A DNA stretch of 53,347 bases. Origin: an uncultured Mollicutes bacterium. GTDB taxonomy: Bacteria > Bacillota_I > Bacilli_A > RFN20 > CAG-826. A program made the translations under genes and the position numbers. Below are positions 16,586-25,302 of this stretch, one piece after another. How positions within the stretch are numbered: position 1 is the stretch's first letter; every line of letters starts with the position of its first letter. Location of the stretch: assembly GCA_900545015.1 (NCBI GenBank), contig UQXJ01000008.1, positions 1 to 53,347 of the forward strand, given 5' to 3'. Below the pieces are notes generated by a model that was given only the letters and a program-made list of their open reading frames with translations, was not told the origin of the DNA and made no database searches.

Positions 16586-19500
16586 ATGGAAAATGAAGCA
16601 ATACTTACTTTATTAGATGAGCCATCAATTAATGTTGTTAACACTATTCCTGAACACTCTGATCATAAAATTTTAGTAAATGATAGTGATATTTCTGTTT
16701 CGCTTAATGGAACATGGAAGTTTAAATATTTTGAGCGCTTTGATGAAAGTATTTATACATATTTATTACCTACTTTTTCATTAAAGGAACTTGATGAAAT
16801 CAAAGTTCCATCACACCTTGAATTTAACGGATATTCTTCGCCAATTTATGTAAATCATTGTTATCCTTGGTATGGTCATGAAAATGTTGAATTAGGCAAG
16901 ACTCCTAAAAATAATCCTATTGGGCTTTATTTCAAAGAATTTAAAATGGATAAACCATTAAATTCTAAAATTGTTTTAAAGTTTGAAGGTTTTGAAAACG
17001 CAATTTATGTATTTTTAAATGGAAAAATGATTGGATATAGTGAAAAAGGCTATACAAACAGTGAATTTGATTTAACTTCAAGTGTTGAAATTGGTGTAAA
17101 TAGAATTGCTGTTGTGTTTTTTAAGTATTGCAAATCTAGTTGGTTCTTAGATCAAGATATGTGGAGACTTTCTGGAATTACTAGAGACGTCAGTTTAGTT
17201 TTTTATCCTCTTGTTAATATTTTTGATATTGATAATAAAAGCGAACTTATTAGTCCTAATAAAGGTCTTTTAGATATAAAACTTAAAATAGATGGTGATT
17301 TAACAAACATCATTTTAAATTATTCCGTTGAATTTAATAATCAAATCATTTTAAAAAATTCAATCAATTTAACTTCAAATGAGGTTTTAATAAAACAAGA
17401 ATTAAATGGAATTTATCCTTGGTCAAGTGAATGTCCTCATCTTTATAAAGTGATATTTACTTTAATTAAAGGCGAAACCGAAATTGAAAAAGCTATTTTA
17501 AATGTTGGCTTTAGAAAACTAAGTATAGAAAATGGTGTTTTATTATTAAACGGCAAAAGATTAATCCTCAAAGGTGTTAACCGTCATGAGTTTGATTCAA
17601 AAGTTGGAAGAGCTATAACGAAAGAAATTATTGAAAGCGATATAAAATTCTTAAAAGCACATAACTTCAATGCTTTAAGAACATCACATTATCCAAATAA
17701 TTCTTATTTATATGAACTTTGTGATAAATATGGAATTTATTTAGTAGATGAAGCCCCTATCGAAACTCATGGCACATGGTTTAAGAAAACTTTTTATAAA
17801 AAAGACAAAAATGAAATTTTGCCTAACAATCATAAAGAATTTTTACCTTTATTAATGGATAAAACTCTTGGAATGTATGAAAGAGACAAAAACCATCCTT
17901 CGATTTTAATGTGGAGTTTAGGAAATGAAAGCTATGGTGGTTCAGTTTTTAAAACTATCAAGGCAAAATTAAATGAAATAGATAAAACAAGAATCGTTCA
18001 TTATGAAGGCGACAAAAAACTTACTGATATTTATAGTGAAATGTATAACACACCTAAAGGAATTTCAAAATTTATCCCTAAGCATTTAGACAAACCTTAT
18101 ATGTTATGTGAATTTGAACATGCAATGGGAAATTCTTTAGGCAATTTTGATGAATACATGGATTTATTTGATAAATTTAAAAATTATGCAGGTGGATTTA
18201 TCTGGGACTTTGTTGATCAAGGAATCTATGACAAAAAGAATGACACATATAATTATGGTGGAGACTTTTTAGATAGACCAAATGATGGAACTTTTGTAGG
18301 AAATGGAATTCTTTATTCAGATAGAAAACCAACAGCTAAAGCAGAAGAAGCTAAATATTTTTATCAAGATCTTAAATTCATTAAGAATGAATCTACGATT
18401 AGAATCGTAAATTTAAACTTGTTTAAAGACACTTCAATGTATTATTTCAAACTTTCAATGTTTGAAAACGGTGAATTAGTTAGCGAAAATAATTTCGATT
18501 TAAATATTTTACCAGGTAAAAATTTCGATTTAGATTTAAAGACTTTAAAATACAATCACGAAAAAGAAGTACTCATTAGAATTTCATATCATGATAAAAA
18601 CGACACATTATATTCCTTAAAAGATCATGAAGTTGGCTTTTTTGAAACTTTAATTAATTCATCACTTAATAAAGGAATTAATAATCCAGTCGAAATTAAA
18701 GATGAAAAATTAGAAATTTTAATTAATGATTACAATACAGGTGTTAAAGGCGAAGGATTTAATTACATATTTGGTGGAAAACTTGATGCAATTAGCGCAG
18801 GACTTATAAGTTATAGAAAAAATAACACTGAATTTATTAAAAATTATCCTTATGTTTCTTTATTTAGGCCAATTACTGATAACGATGAACCAATGGCTAA
18901 ATTTTTCCTTGGAAAATATATGTCTTATCAAAGAATTGCAGCTTTTATTCCACGTATTTCAAGAAAAGAAAGTAAATATGATGGAAAATCAATTAAATTT
19001 ACTTATAAGTATAAATATTTTGATTCGCCATTTATTAGAAATTCAAAAATTACATATGAAGTTTTTAATGGTGGAGATATAAAAGTAACTGCAACAATGA
19101 ATTTTGGCCCATTTATGTCAGCACCAAGTGAATTTGGTGTAACTTTAATGATTCCTTATGTTATTGGTGGATTTACTTATTATGGATTAGGTGAAAAAGA
19201 CAACTATATTGATAGATATCACGCTCAAAAATTAGGTGTTTATGAATCATCACCTGAAAAAGAAATGGTAAATTATTTAAAACCTCAAGAATGCGGAAAT
19301 CATTTATTTACTAGATATTTGATTTTAAATGGTGAAAATAATGAAAAAATGACAATTTATTCATCAGAAAAGGCGTTTAGTTTTAAGGTTTTGCCTCATA
19401 GCAATTTAGAAATAGACAATGCAACTCATGAAGATGAATTACCTAAACAAAAATATACCTATGTTACAATTATGAATGAACCAAGAGGTGTTGGTGGTGA

Positions 19501-19588
19501 TAACTCTTGGCTAAATCCGGTTCATAAAAAATATAGAATGAAACGTAATAAAAAATATAAATTAGAATTTGTAATTAAAAAGAACTAA
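16586..19588 (+). CDS. lacZ: Beta-galactosidase, GH2 (LacZ type)
   Basis: Cleaves lactose and other beta-galactosides in the cytoplasm. The 1000-residue length and five-domain layout match LacZ: sugar-binding domain (LNGTWKFKYF, VPSHLEFNGY, NPIGLYFKEF), immunoglobulin-like domain, TIM barrel, and C-terminal Bgal_small_N domain (FRPITDNDEPM, LNPVHKKYR). The acid/base is E448 in WSLGNES and the nucleophile is E509 in CEFEHAMGNS. Its ATG follows directly on the GH36 stop with agggag about 12 nt upstream. Together with the symporter, GH13 and GH36 genes it makes a general galactoside utilisation operon. Confidence 0.94.
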   Translation: MENEAILTLLDEPSINVVNTIPEHSDHKILVNDSDISVSLNGTWKFKYFERFDESIYTYLLPTFSLKELDEIKVPSHLEFNGYSSPIYVNHCYPWYGHENVELGKTPKNNPIGLYFKEFKMDKPLNSKIVLKFEGFENAIYVFLNGKMIGYSEKGYTNSEFDLTSSVEIGVNRIAVVFFKYCKSSWFLDQDMWRLSGITRDVSLVFYPLVNIFDIDNKSELISPNKGLLDIKLKIDGDLTNIILNYSVEFNNQIILKNSINLTSNEVLIKQELNGIYPWSSECPHLYKVIFTLIKGETEIEKAILNVGFRKLSIENGVLLLNGKRLILKGVNRHEFDSKVGRAITKEIIESDIKFLKAHNFNALRTSHYPNNSYLYELCDKYGIYLVDEAPIETHGTWFKKTFYKKDKNEILPNNHKEFLPLLMDKTLGMYERDKNHPSILMWSLGNESYGGSVFKTIKAKLNEIDKTRIVHYEGDKKLTDIYSEMYNTPKGISKFIPKHLDKPYMLCEFEHAMGNSLGNFDEYMDLFDKFKNYAGGFIWDFVDQGIYDKKNDTYNYGGDFLDRPNDGTFVGNGILYSDRKPTAKAEEAKYFYQDLKFIKNESTIRIVNLNLFKDTSMYYFKLSMFENGELVSENNFDLNILPGKNFDLDLKTLKYNHEKEVLIRISYHDKNDTLYSLKDHEVGFFETLINSSLNKGINNPVEIKDEKLEILINDYNTGVKGEGFNYIFGGKLDAISAGLISYRKNNTEFIKNYPYVSLFRPITDNDEPMAKFFLGKYMSYQRIAAFIPRISRKESKYDGKSIKFTYKYKYFDSPFIRNSKITYEVFNGGDIKVTATMNFGPFMSAPSEFGVTLMIPYVIGGFTYYGLGEKDNYIDRYHAQKLGVYESSPEKEMVNYLKPQECGNHLFTRYLILNGENNEKMTIYSSEKAFSFKVLPHSNLEIDNATHEDELPKQKYTYVTIMNEPRGVGGDNSWLNPVHKKYRMKRNKKYKLEFVIKKN

Positions 19589-19600
19589 AGGAGGACCAAA

Positions 19601-20281
19601 ATGGATTTATTTAAAATTAAAAATGGAATTTCTAGATTTTTCAAAAATATTAAGATTGGGACAATTGGAGCTATTGGGACAACTGCTCTTCTTATATCAA
19701 CTTTATTAAGTTTTGCTTCAAGTTTAATTTTAGCTAAAAACGGAGAAACACAGATCAATTACACTGATTTTATATTTTTAATCATTAATGCTCTTTTTTA
19801 TCTTTATTTAAGCAAATATTTTATTACTTCAAGAGACTCTAATAAATTAGGACCAGCAAAAATGGCAATTTTAATCCTTTTATTTAGTGACTATATTTTT
19901 CCAACTATACAAGGTTTAATTTTTTCTATGTTTTTAGAAGGTGAAGGAGCTATGATATTTGGCACACTTTTAAGTGGCGCAATATTTGGAATTTGCTATT
20001 TTATTTTCGTAATTTTGCAAGATAAAAGAATAGGAAAACATAACTACCTAATTCTTACAATTTTTGGTGCATTAATGCTTGTTTCAGCTATTATAAAGTG
20101 TGTTTTATATATTTATACCGGTGTTCAATATTTTACAGGCATAAGTGAAGGTGGAGAAATAGCAATGCTTATAATAATGGGAATTACACTAATTTTAGAA
20201 GCTATTGGTTCACTTTGCTTTGGCTTTGTTTATTTACTTTTCCCTATTTTTGCTTTAAGAGAAGAAAAAAGAGGATATTAA
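19601..20281 (+). CDS. Polytopic membrane protein of unknown function
   Basis: Not recognised. 226 residues with about six hydrophobic segments (IGAIGTTALLISTLLSFASS first, LILEAIGSLCFGFVYLLFPIF last) and a basic start (MDLFKIKNGISRFFKNIK). It follows lacZ after 12 nt with a strong aaaggagg Shine-Dalgarno, so it is the last gene of the galactoside operon. Its stop overlaps the stop of the convergent YolD-like gene by 4 nt. No catalytic motif is seen. Confidence 0.75.
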   Translation: MDLFKIKNGISRFFKNIKIGTIGAIGTTALLISTLLSFASSLILAKNGETQINYTDFIFLIINALFYLYLSKYFITSRDSNKLGPAKMAILILLFSDYIFPTIQGLIFSMFLEGEGAMIFGTLLSGAIFGICYFIFVILQDKRIGKHNYLILTIFGALMLVSAIIKCVLYIYTGVQYFTGISEGGEIAMLIIMGITLILEAIGSLCFGFVYLLFPIFALREEKRGY

Positions 20282-20610
20282 CAAATATCACTAAAAGGGT
20301 CAGGATCTTCGATATCAATTATATTAATTAAAGCAATAAAGAAATCGTCAAAATAGACGATTTTTTTGTTCTTATCTAATTTCACTATTTTTCCTTTATA
20401 TGTATATAAATAACCATCCATATATAGTTTGAATGTTAAAGAAGTAGAAGAATATTCTTTTAATAATCGATCAATTTTTCTTGCTTGCTCAATACTAACT
20501 CTAGGACGGTCAATTTTATATTTTTCATAAAGCATCTTATCTATAAAAGTTTGTTGTTCAACAAGGCTAGAAAAAGGTAGCCATCTTTTCATTCCACGAT
20601 TGTTACTCAT
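20278..20610 (-). CDS. YolD-like family protein
   Basis: 110 residues resembling the YolD-like domain: NNRGMKRWLPFSSLVEQ at the start, MLYEKYKIDRPRVSIEQ, then a small beta-rich C-terminal half (TFKLYMDGYLYTYKGKIVKLD). In Bacillota such proteins often lie next to Y-family DNA polymerase genes; none is here. TATAAT on the minus strand (20623-20618) ends 7 nt before the ATG and no Shine-Dalgarno is present, pointing to a leaderless transcript. The exact function of the family is not established. Confidence 0.65.
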   Translation of the reverse strand: MSNNRGMKRWLPFSSLVEQQTFIDKMLYEKYKIDRPRVSIEQARKIDRLLKEYSSTSLTFKLYMDGYLYTYKGKIVKLDKNKKIVYFDDFFIALINIIDIEDPDPFSDIC

Positions 20611-20667
20611 GTTAAAAATTATAAGTTTAATTTTTTAAAATTAAAGTCTAGTAAAAATTATAAATTC

Positions 20668-20696
20668 TTGATAGTGAACAAAGACCCAAGTAAAAT
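20668..20696 (+). promoter_or_regulatory. Promoter giving a leaderless HAD transcript
   Basis: TTGATA (20668-20673), 17-nt spacer, TAAAAT (20691-20696). The ATG at 20705 lies 8 nt beyond the -10, at or next to the expected start point. Confidence 0.7.
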
Positions 20697-20704
20697 ATTT
20701 CATT

Positions 20705-21511
20705 ATGAAATTATTTGCTTTTGATGTAGATGGAACTTTGGTTTCAAATTGTGCTAAAAACCTTGATAAAAATATTGTTTTAAAATTAAATAAGATTTTA
20801 AAAGAAGGAAACGCGATTATTATTGCTAGTGGTAGACCCTATACTGGAATTATCCAATACCTTAATCAACTTGATGAAGGCTTAAAATTTTGCGTATGTG
20901 CAAATGGAACACTTGTTACTGATAGTTTAGGCAATGAATTATGGATAAATCCATTAAAATTAAGTGATTATTTTAATTTTTATGAGAAGCATAAAGAATT
21001 TTTAAATGATAAAACAACGGCAATTTATTGCTATACAACTCATAATATTGGATATATTAAACCAAATTTATGGGTCAAACTTGAAAAGAAAGCCAATGCC
21101 ATTCCTAAAGCAATCAACATTAAAAAAGCAAATCTCCCTTTAGACTATCCAATTTTAAAATTCATGATTGCTTCACTTCCTGAACATTCAAAAAAATATG
21201 AATCACAAATAGACGAAAGTGAGTATAAAGCATATAAAGTCATGAGAACTGACGACCATTTTATCGAATTTATTAATAAAACTACTGACAAATCAATTGG
21301 TGTTGATTTTGTAAGACAAAAATTAAACATTGATAAAAATGATGTTTATACTTTCGGCGATTCTGGCAATGATGTTGGAATGCTTAAAATGTTTAACGGT
21401 GTTGCAATGGGAAACGCAACTGAAGAATGCAAAAAAGTAGCAAAATTTGTTACTAAAGATATAAAAGAGGGCGGTTTAATTTACGCCCTCGAAAATTTTT
21501 GCACAGAATAA
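20705..21511 (+). CDS. HAD-superfamily (Cof-type) sugar phosphatase
   Basis: Cytoplasmic phosphatase of the Cof/YidA group, probably acting on sugar phosphates or related small molecules. Motif I is FDVDGTLV (residues 5-12, nucleophile D6), motif II is IIIASGR, and motifs III/IV are in TFGDSGNDVGML (GDxxND) near the C-terminus, followed by GVAMGNATEECK. 268 residues with the C2-type cap is normal. There is no Shine-Dalgarno; the promoter at 20668-20696 implies leaderless translation. A terminator-like hairpin is embedded in the last coding stretch (21467-21490). It converges with the degV-like gene with only 2 nt between the stops. Confidence 0.9.
   Translation: MKLFAFDVDGTLVSNCAKNLDKNIVLKLNKILKEGNAIIIASGRPYTGIIQYLNQLDEGLKFCVCANGTLVTDSLGNELWINPLKLSDYFNFYEKHKEFLNDKTTAIYCYTTHNIGYIKPNLWVKLEKKANAIPKAINIKKANLPLDYPILKFMIASLPEHSKKYESQIDESEYKAYKVMRTDDHFIEFINKTTDKSIGVDFVRQKLNIDKNDVYTFGDSGNDVGMLKMFNGVAMGNATEECKKVAKFVTKDIKEGGLIYALENFCTE
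21467..21500 (+). terminator. Terminator-like hairpin inside the HAD coding end
   Basis: gagggcg (21467-21473) pairs with cgccctc (21484-21490), followed by gaaaattttt. It overlaps the last codons of the HAD gene, so the gene end and the terminator share sequence. Confidence 0.5.
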
Positions 21512-21513
21512 AT

Positions 21514-22383
21514 TTATTTTTTTGTAATAGTTAAAGCGAGACTTCCTGGACCGATATGCGTAGCAACGGATAAAGAAAGCTCATCCATAATAATGTCTTC
21601 TTCTTTTATATTAAATTCTTTTGAAACTTCTTTTTTAAATGCATTAGCATCATCTAAATTATGTGAGTAAGCTATTCCAAATGTTAAATCTTCAATTTTA
21701 GAATCTTTAAATTTAACATTTAAATCATTTTTAATAGCATCAATCATAATTTGTTTAGCTTTTTTAGTACCTATTGCCTTTTTATATGCGTCAAGTTTTT
21801 CACCAAAAATTGATAAAACTGGTTTTATATGAAGCGTTGCGCCTAAAAGTGCTCCAGCTGGAGTAATTCTTCCACCCTTTTTAAGGTATTTTAACGTATC
21901 AACCATGATATAAATTGAAGATTCAAAACCTAGTGCTTCAAGAATTTCTTTGATTTCTTTAGCTGATTTATTTGTTTTAGATAATTTAATTGCATCATAA
22001 ACAGCACTTTTTAAAGTGACACTGATTCTATGGTTATCAACAACTTGAACCTTATCGCCGTATTCTTTTGCAAGCATTTTTGCTGTATTACATTCTTCAC
22101 TTAATCCACTTGTCATTGGAATGTGGAGGATTGAATCGTATTCTTTTAAGATGTCATCCCACATTTCAATTATCATGCCTGGAGAAGGTTGAGAAGTTGT
22201 GATATCTTTATCATCCTCCATAGCTTTATAAAATTTATCTGTAGTAATATTTTCATTTTGAAAATAAGAAACACCATCAATAATAATTGGCATTTTTACA
22301 ATTCTTAAACCTAATTGTTTAGCTTCTTCTTCGCTAAATCCTGCGTTGTCATCAGTGACTATACATATTCTTTCATTTTTCAT
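21514..22383 (-). CDS. DegV family fatty-acid-binding protein
   Basis: DegV/FakB-type protein that holds a fatty acid, usually presenting it to a fatty acid kinase. Family features are the start ICIVTDDNAGF, the ITTSQPSPG stretch (near residues 61-69), IPMTSGLS, the VVDNHRIS segment and GGRITPAGALLG. 289 residues is the usual size. Which fatty acid and whether a FakA exists elsewhere cannot be told here. The minus-strand GATAAT (22397-22392) ends 8 nt before the ATG with no Shine-Dalgarno, again a leaderless-like start. Confidence 0.9.
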   Translation of the reverse strand: MKNERICIVTDDNAGFSEEEAKQLGLRIVKMPIIIDGVSYFQNENITTDKFYKAMEDDKDITTSQPSPGMIIEMWDDILKEYDSILHIPMTSGLSEECNTAKMLAKEYGDKVQVVDNHRISVTLKSAVYDAIKLSKTNKSAKEIKEILEALGFESSIYIMVDTLKYLKKGGRITPAGALLGATLHIKPVLSIFGEKLDAYKKAIGTKKAKQIMIDAIKNDLNVKFKDSKIEDLTFGIAYSHNLDDANAFKKEVSKEFNIKEEDIIMDELSLSVATHIGPGSLALTITKK

Positions 22384-22550
22384 GGTTGTATATTATCACA
22401 GTAGAAAAAATATGAAAATCTAGTATTTAAAACTAGAAAGAGCGGTATTTATTTAATAAAAACGATAGAAAAGTTTAATTCTTATTCCTATTATTATTTT
22501 TACTCTATATTTAAATTTGCTATAATTTTTCAAGATTGGAGGGAAAGAAT

Positions 22551-23456
22551 ATGCCATTCTATTTTAAAAAAGGTGATTTAGTTTCTACAAAATGTGATGC
22601 ATTAGTTGCAGCAAGTAACGTAAATTTAAAGATGGTTGAGGGTGTATCAAGAGCAATATTTCATAAAGCTGGTGATAAGGAATTAACTAATGCATGTAAA
22701 GCTATCGGACACTGTGATGTTGGCCATTCAGTTATGACTCCATCGTTTAATTTAAAGACATGCAATGCAATTATTCATACTGTCGGTCCAATTTATATTA
22801 ATGGAAAGCATAATGAGGAAAAGAATTTAAGAAAGGCTTATTTAAGTGCATTAAAGATTTGTGTTGATAATAACTTTAAAACAGTTGCTTTTCCTTTATT
22901 AAGTGGTGAATTCAACTATCCATTAAGAGAGTGCTATGAAGTTGCGGAAGATGAAATTAGGAATTTCTTAAAAGATCATAAAGATTTCAAAATTTATATG
23001 GTTATCTTTAAAAATTATCCTGAAACAACTGATGAAACAACACATGATAAATTAGAAAAATACATTTATAACAATTATGATAACTCTACTATTAGTAAGG
23101 ATATAGCTTCGGAAAATACAGCATTTATTAAAATGGTTAAAGATATTCAAAAAGTTAAGAATATTAATGATGAAGATTTAGCATTCAATTCAAATTTAGC
23201 ATTAGAAGATTTAAATAAATATTTTAATGATAAAACTTTAATTCCATCAAAAAATATTGTTTATTCAATCACATGTGGTTTAAAAGCAACAACCGATGAA
23301 TTACTTCACTTGTTGAATGTTGTTGGTTATAGAACCTATAAAAATGATTTAACTGGCTTAATTGTTTCATTCGCCTTTACAGAAGGAATTTATGACCCAA
23401 TTAAAATTAATAGTTATCTTTTCGCCTATGATACAACTGAACCTTTAGGATTATAA
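22551..23456 (+). CDS. Macrodomain protein with C-terminal helical domain
   Basis: N-terminal macrodomain (about residues 1-165) likely binds ADP-ribose or removes ADP-ribose or O-acetyl groups: FKKGDLVSTKCDALVAASN, GVSRAIFHKAG, HTVGPIY and VAFPLLSGEFNYP are classical. The C-terminal 130 residues hold a compact helical domain (GLKATTDELLHLLNVVGYR ... INSYLFAYDTTEPLG) that I recognise as recurring in gut Bacillota signalling or regulatory proteins, without a firm function. The frame also opens at a TTG (22536), but the TTG overlaps the ggaggg Shine-Dalgarno of the ATG at 22551, which is chosen. A TATAAT box is at 22521-22526. It is monocistronic. Confidence 0.82.
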   Translation: MPFYFKKGDLVSTKCDALVAASNVNLKMVEGVSRAIFHKAGDKELTNACKAIGHCDVGHSVMTPSFNLKTCNAIIHTVGPIYINGKHNEEKNLRKAYLSALKICVDNNFKTVAFPLLSGEFNYPLRECYEVAEDEIRNFLKDHKDFKIYMVIFKNYPETTDETTHDKLEKYIYNNYDNSTISKDIASENTAFIKMVKDIQKVKNINDEDLAFNSNLALEDLNKYFNDKTLIPSKNIVYSITCGLKATTDELLHLLNVVGYRTYKNDLTGLIVSFAFTEGIYDPIKINSYLFAYDTTEPLGL

Positions 23457-23465
23457 TTTTTAAAA

Positions 23466-23575
23466 CGACCCCTAATATTCAGAGAATAATTTGGATTTCA
23501 ATAACTCTCCGTTAGTGATTTCAATATAAAAATGACTAAAAAATTCAAAATTCTCCAAATGTAGGGGTTTTTGAT
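23466..23575. repeat. Interspersed intergenic repeat, copy B
   Basis: Bounded by accccta (23468-23474) and taggggt (23562-23568), a perfect 7-bp inverted repeat. It contains the core ccaaatgtaggggtttttg (23555-23573), exact reverse complement of the core in copy A, and cgttagtgatttca (23510-23523), also in copy A. It lies between the macrodomain and alcohol dehydrogenase genes, upstream of the latter's promoter. Confidence 0.7.
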
Positions 23576-23652
23576 TACAAAAAAATGCTAGATATTTTAT
23601 AGAAAAGTTAATAGGGGTAAATTAAATTCGGTAAAAAAATACTATTTAATTC

Positions 23653-23681
23653 TTAACAAGAAAACCACAATTTGATAAAAT
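23653..23681 (+). promoter_or_regulatory. Promoter of the iron alcohol dehydrogenase gene
   Basis: TTAACA (23653-23658), 17-nt spacer, TAAAAT (23676-23681), about 31 nt before the ATG, which has a ttaggaga Shine-Dalgarno. Confidence 0.6.
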
Positions 23682-23712
23682 TATTACGACCGAAAGAGGT
23701 TAGGAGAAATTT

Positions 23713-24897
23713 ATGGCAAGATTTACATTACCAAGAGATGTCTACTATGGTTCAGGATCATTAGCAGATTTAAAAAATTTAAAAGGTGAAAGAGCTATCG
23801 TCGTTTGTGGCGGACACGCAATGAAAGCAAGCGGATTCTTAGACAAAACCATCAATTATTTAAAAGAAGCAGGATTTGAAGTTGAAACTTTCGAAGGTGT
23901 CGAACCAGACCCATCAATCGAAACTGTTATGAAGGGTGCTGAAGCAATGAGAAAATTCCAACCAGATTGGATCGTTGCTATCGGTGGAGGATCCCCAATT
24001 GATGCTGCAAAAGCAATGTGGGCATTCTATGAATATCCAAATACAACATTTGAAGATTTAATTACTCCATTCTGTTTCCCACACTTAAGAACAAAAGCTA
24101 AATTCTGTGCAATCAGTTCTACAAGTGGTACAGCTACAGAAGTTACAGCATTCTCAGTTATTACAGACTATGCAAAAGGTATTAAATATCCTTTAGCAGA
24201 TTTTGAAATTACTCCAGATGTCGCTATCGTTGATCCAGACATCGTTAGAGGTTTACCAGCAAAGCAAGTTGCATTTACAGGTATGGATGCTATGACACAC
24301 GCTATTGAAGCATATGTTTCAACATTAGCAACAGATTTCACAGATCCATTAGCATTAAAAGCAATTAAGATGATTAACACATCATTAGTTGACTCATTCC
24401 ACAATCCAGAAGGAAAAGGAAGAGAAGAAATGCACTATGCACAATGTTTAGCAGGTATGGCATTCTCAAACGCTTTACTTGGTATTGTCCACTCAATGGC
24501 TCACAAGACAGGTGCCGCATTCTCAACAGGACATATCCCACACGGATGTGCAAATGCTATGTATCTTCCACATGTCATTGAATATAACGCAAACAATGCA
24601 GTAGCATTACAAAGATATGCTCAAATCGCATCAGCTTTAGGTATCGAAGGAAAAGATGCTAAAGAACAAACACAAGGTTTAATCAACAGATTACATGAAT
24701 TAAACGGATTACTCGGAATTCCACAAAGTATGCAAGAATTCGGTGTTAAAGAAGATGAATTTAAAGAAAAATTAAAGACAATCGCTCATAATGCTGTTCT
24801 TGATGCATGTACAGGTTCAAACCCAAATCCAATCAATGATGAAAAGATGGCTGATTTATTTGAATGCTGCTACTACAACAAACCATACAAATTCTAA
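23713..24897 (+). CDS. Iron-containing alcohol dehydrogenase
   Basis: Group III NAD(P)-dependent alcohol dehydrogenase (394 residues), interconverting an aldehyde and an alcohol. The nucleotide-binding motif IAIGGGSPIDAAKAM (about residues 92-106) and the metal-binding histidines in GMDAMTHAIEAYVS and GIVHSMAHKTGAAF / GHIPHGCANA are clear. Codon use is biased to strongly used codons (many atc, ttc, cca), suggesting high expression, as expected for a fermentative dehydrogenase. Butanol/ethanol dehydrogenase or lactaldehyde (propanediol) reductase are possible; the latter would complete rhamnose fermentation, by inference. It has its own promoter and terminator. Confidence 0.92.
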   Translation: MARFTLPRDVYYGSGSLADLKNLKGERAIVVCGGHAMKASGFLDKTINYLKEAGFEVETFEGVEPDPSIETVMKGAEAMRKFQPDWIVAIGGGSPIDAAKAMWAFYEYPNTTFEDLITPFCFPHLRTKAKFCAISSTSGTATEVTAFSVITDYAKGIKYPLADFEITPDVAIVDPDIVRGLPAKQVAFTGMDAMTHAIEAYVSTLATDFTDPLALKAIKMINTSLVDSFHNPEGKGREEMHYAQCLAGMAFSNALLGIVHSMAHKTGAAFSTGHIPHGCANAMYLPHVIEYNANNAVALQRYAQIASALGIEGKDAKEQTQGLINRLHELNGLLGIPQSMQEFGVKEDEFKEKLKTIAHNAVLDACTGSNPNPINDEKMADLFECCYYNKPYKF

Positions 24898-24918
24898 TAA
24901 ATTAAACTAAATAATTAT

Positions 24919-24945
24919 AAAAGGGAGGCGACTCCCTTTTATTTT
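24919..24945 (+). terminator. Terminator after the alcohol dehydrogenase gene
   Basis: aaaagggag (24919-24927) and ctccctttt (24932-24940) form a perfect 9-bp stem with a 4-nt loop, followed by attttt. Confidence 0.9.
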
Positions 24946-25004
24946 TGCCTTTAAAAAAGCAATATTGCATTTTTAAAATTCAAATCTACTTATATAATAT
25001 TTAT

Positions 25005-25205
25005 ATGAACACAAAAAATATAAAAGTTGGGAAAATTGTCTACGTTTATAAAGATAATGAACTGTATAAAAAAGCTAGAGTACTGAATATTAATAGAAGT
25101 AATGAATGCGTCGTTGTGATGTATCTTGATGATTTATTCAATGACCTTTATGAAGATACAGTAAATATTATGAATATTAGGCTTTATGAGGGTGAAAAAA
25201 GGTAA
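25005..25205 (+). CDS. Small hypothetical protein
   Basis: 66 residues from the ATG at 25005, not recognised. The sequence reads as a small beta-rich fold (VGKIVYVYKDNELYKKARVLNIN, then VVVMYLDDLFNDLYEDTVNIMN). The frame is open upstream to a TTG at 24945, but that lies in the preceding terminator. TATAAT (24993-24998) ends 6 nt before the ATG, so this would be a leaderless gene. It stands alone before the XRE gene. It could be a chance frame, but codon use resembles neighbours. Confidence 0.5.
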   Translation: MNTKNIKVGKIVYVYKDNELYKKARVLNINRSNECVVVMYLDDLFNDLYEDTVNIMNIRLYEGEKR

Positions 25206-25302
25206 AAAACATCAATTGCAACCAATAGTTGACAAAATTCATAGCAAAGTTGGTAGTTTTTAATCATTCTTTATTAGAAAATAATTCCAGGAGGAAATCA
25301 AA

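Noticed and set aside
22536..22550. TTG start of the macrodomain gene
   Set aside because: The TTG overlaps the ggaggg Shine-Dalgarno serving the ATG at 22551, where the conserved sequence begins.
22551..23456. Toxin-antitoxin (DarTG-like) locus
   Set aside because: No ADP-ribosyltransferase toxin gene is adjacent on either side.
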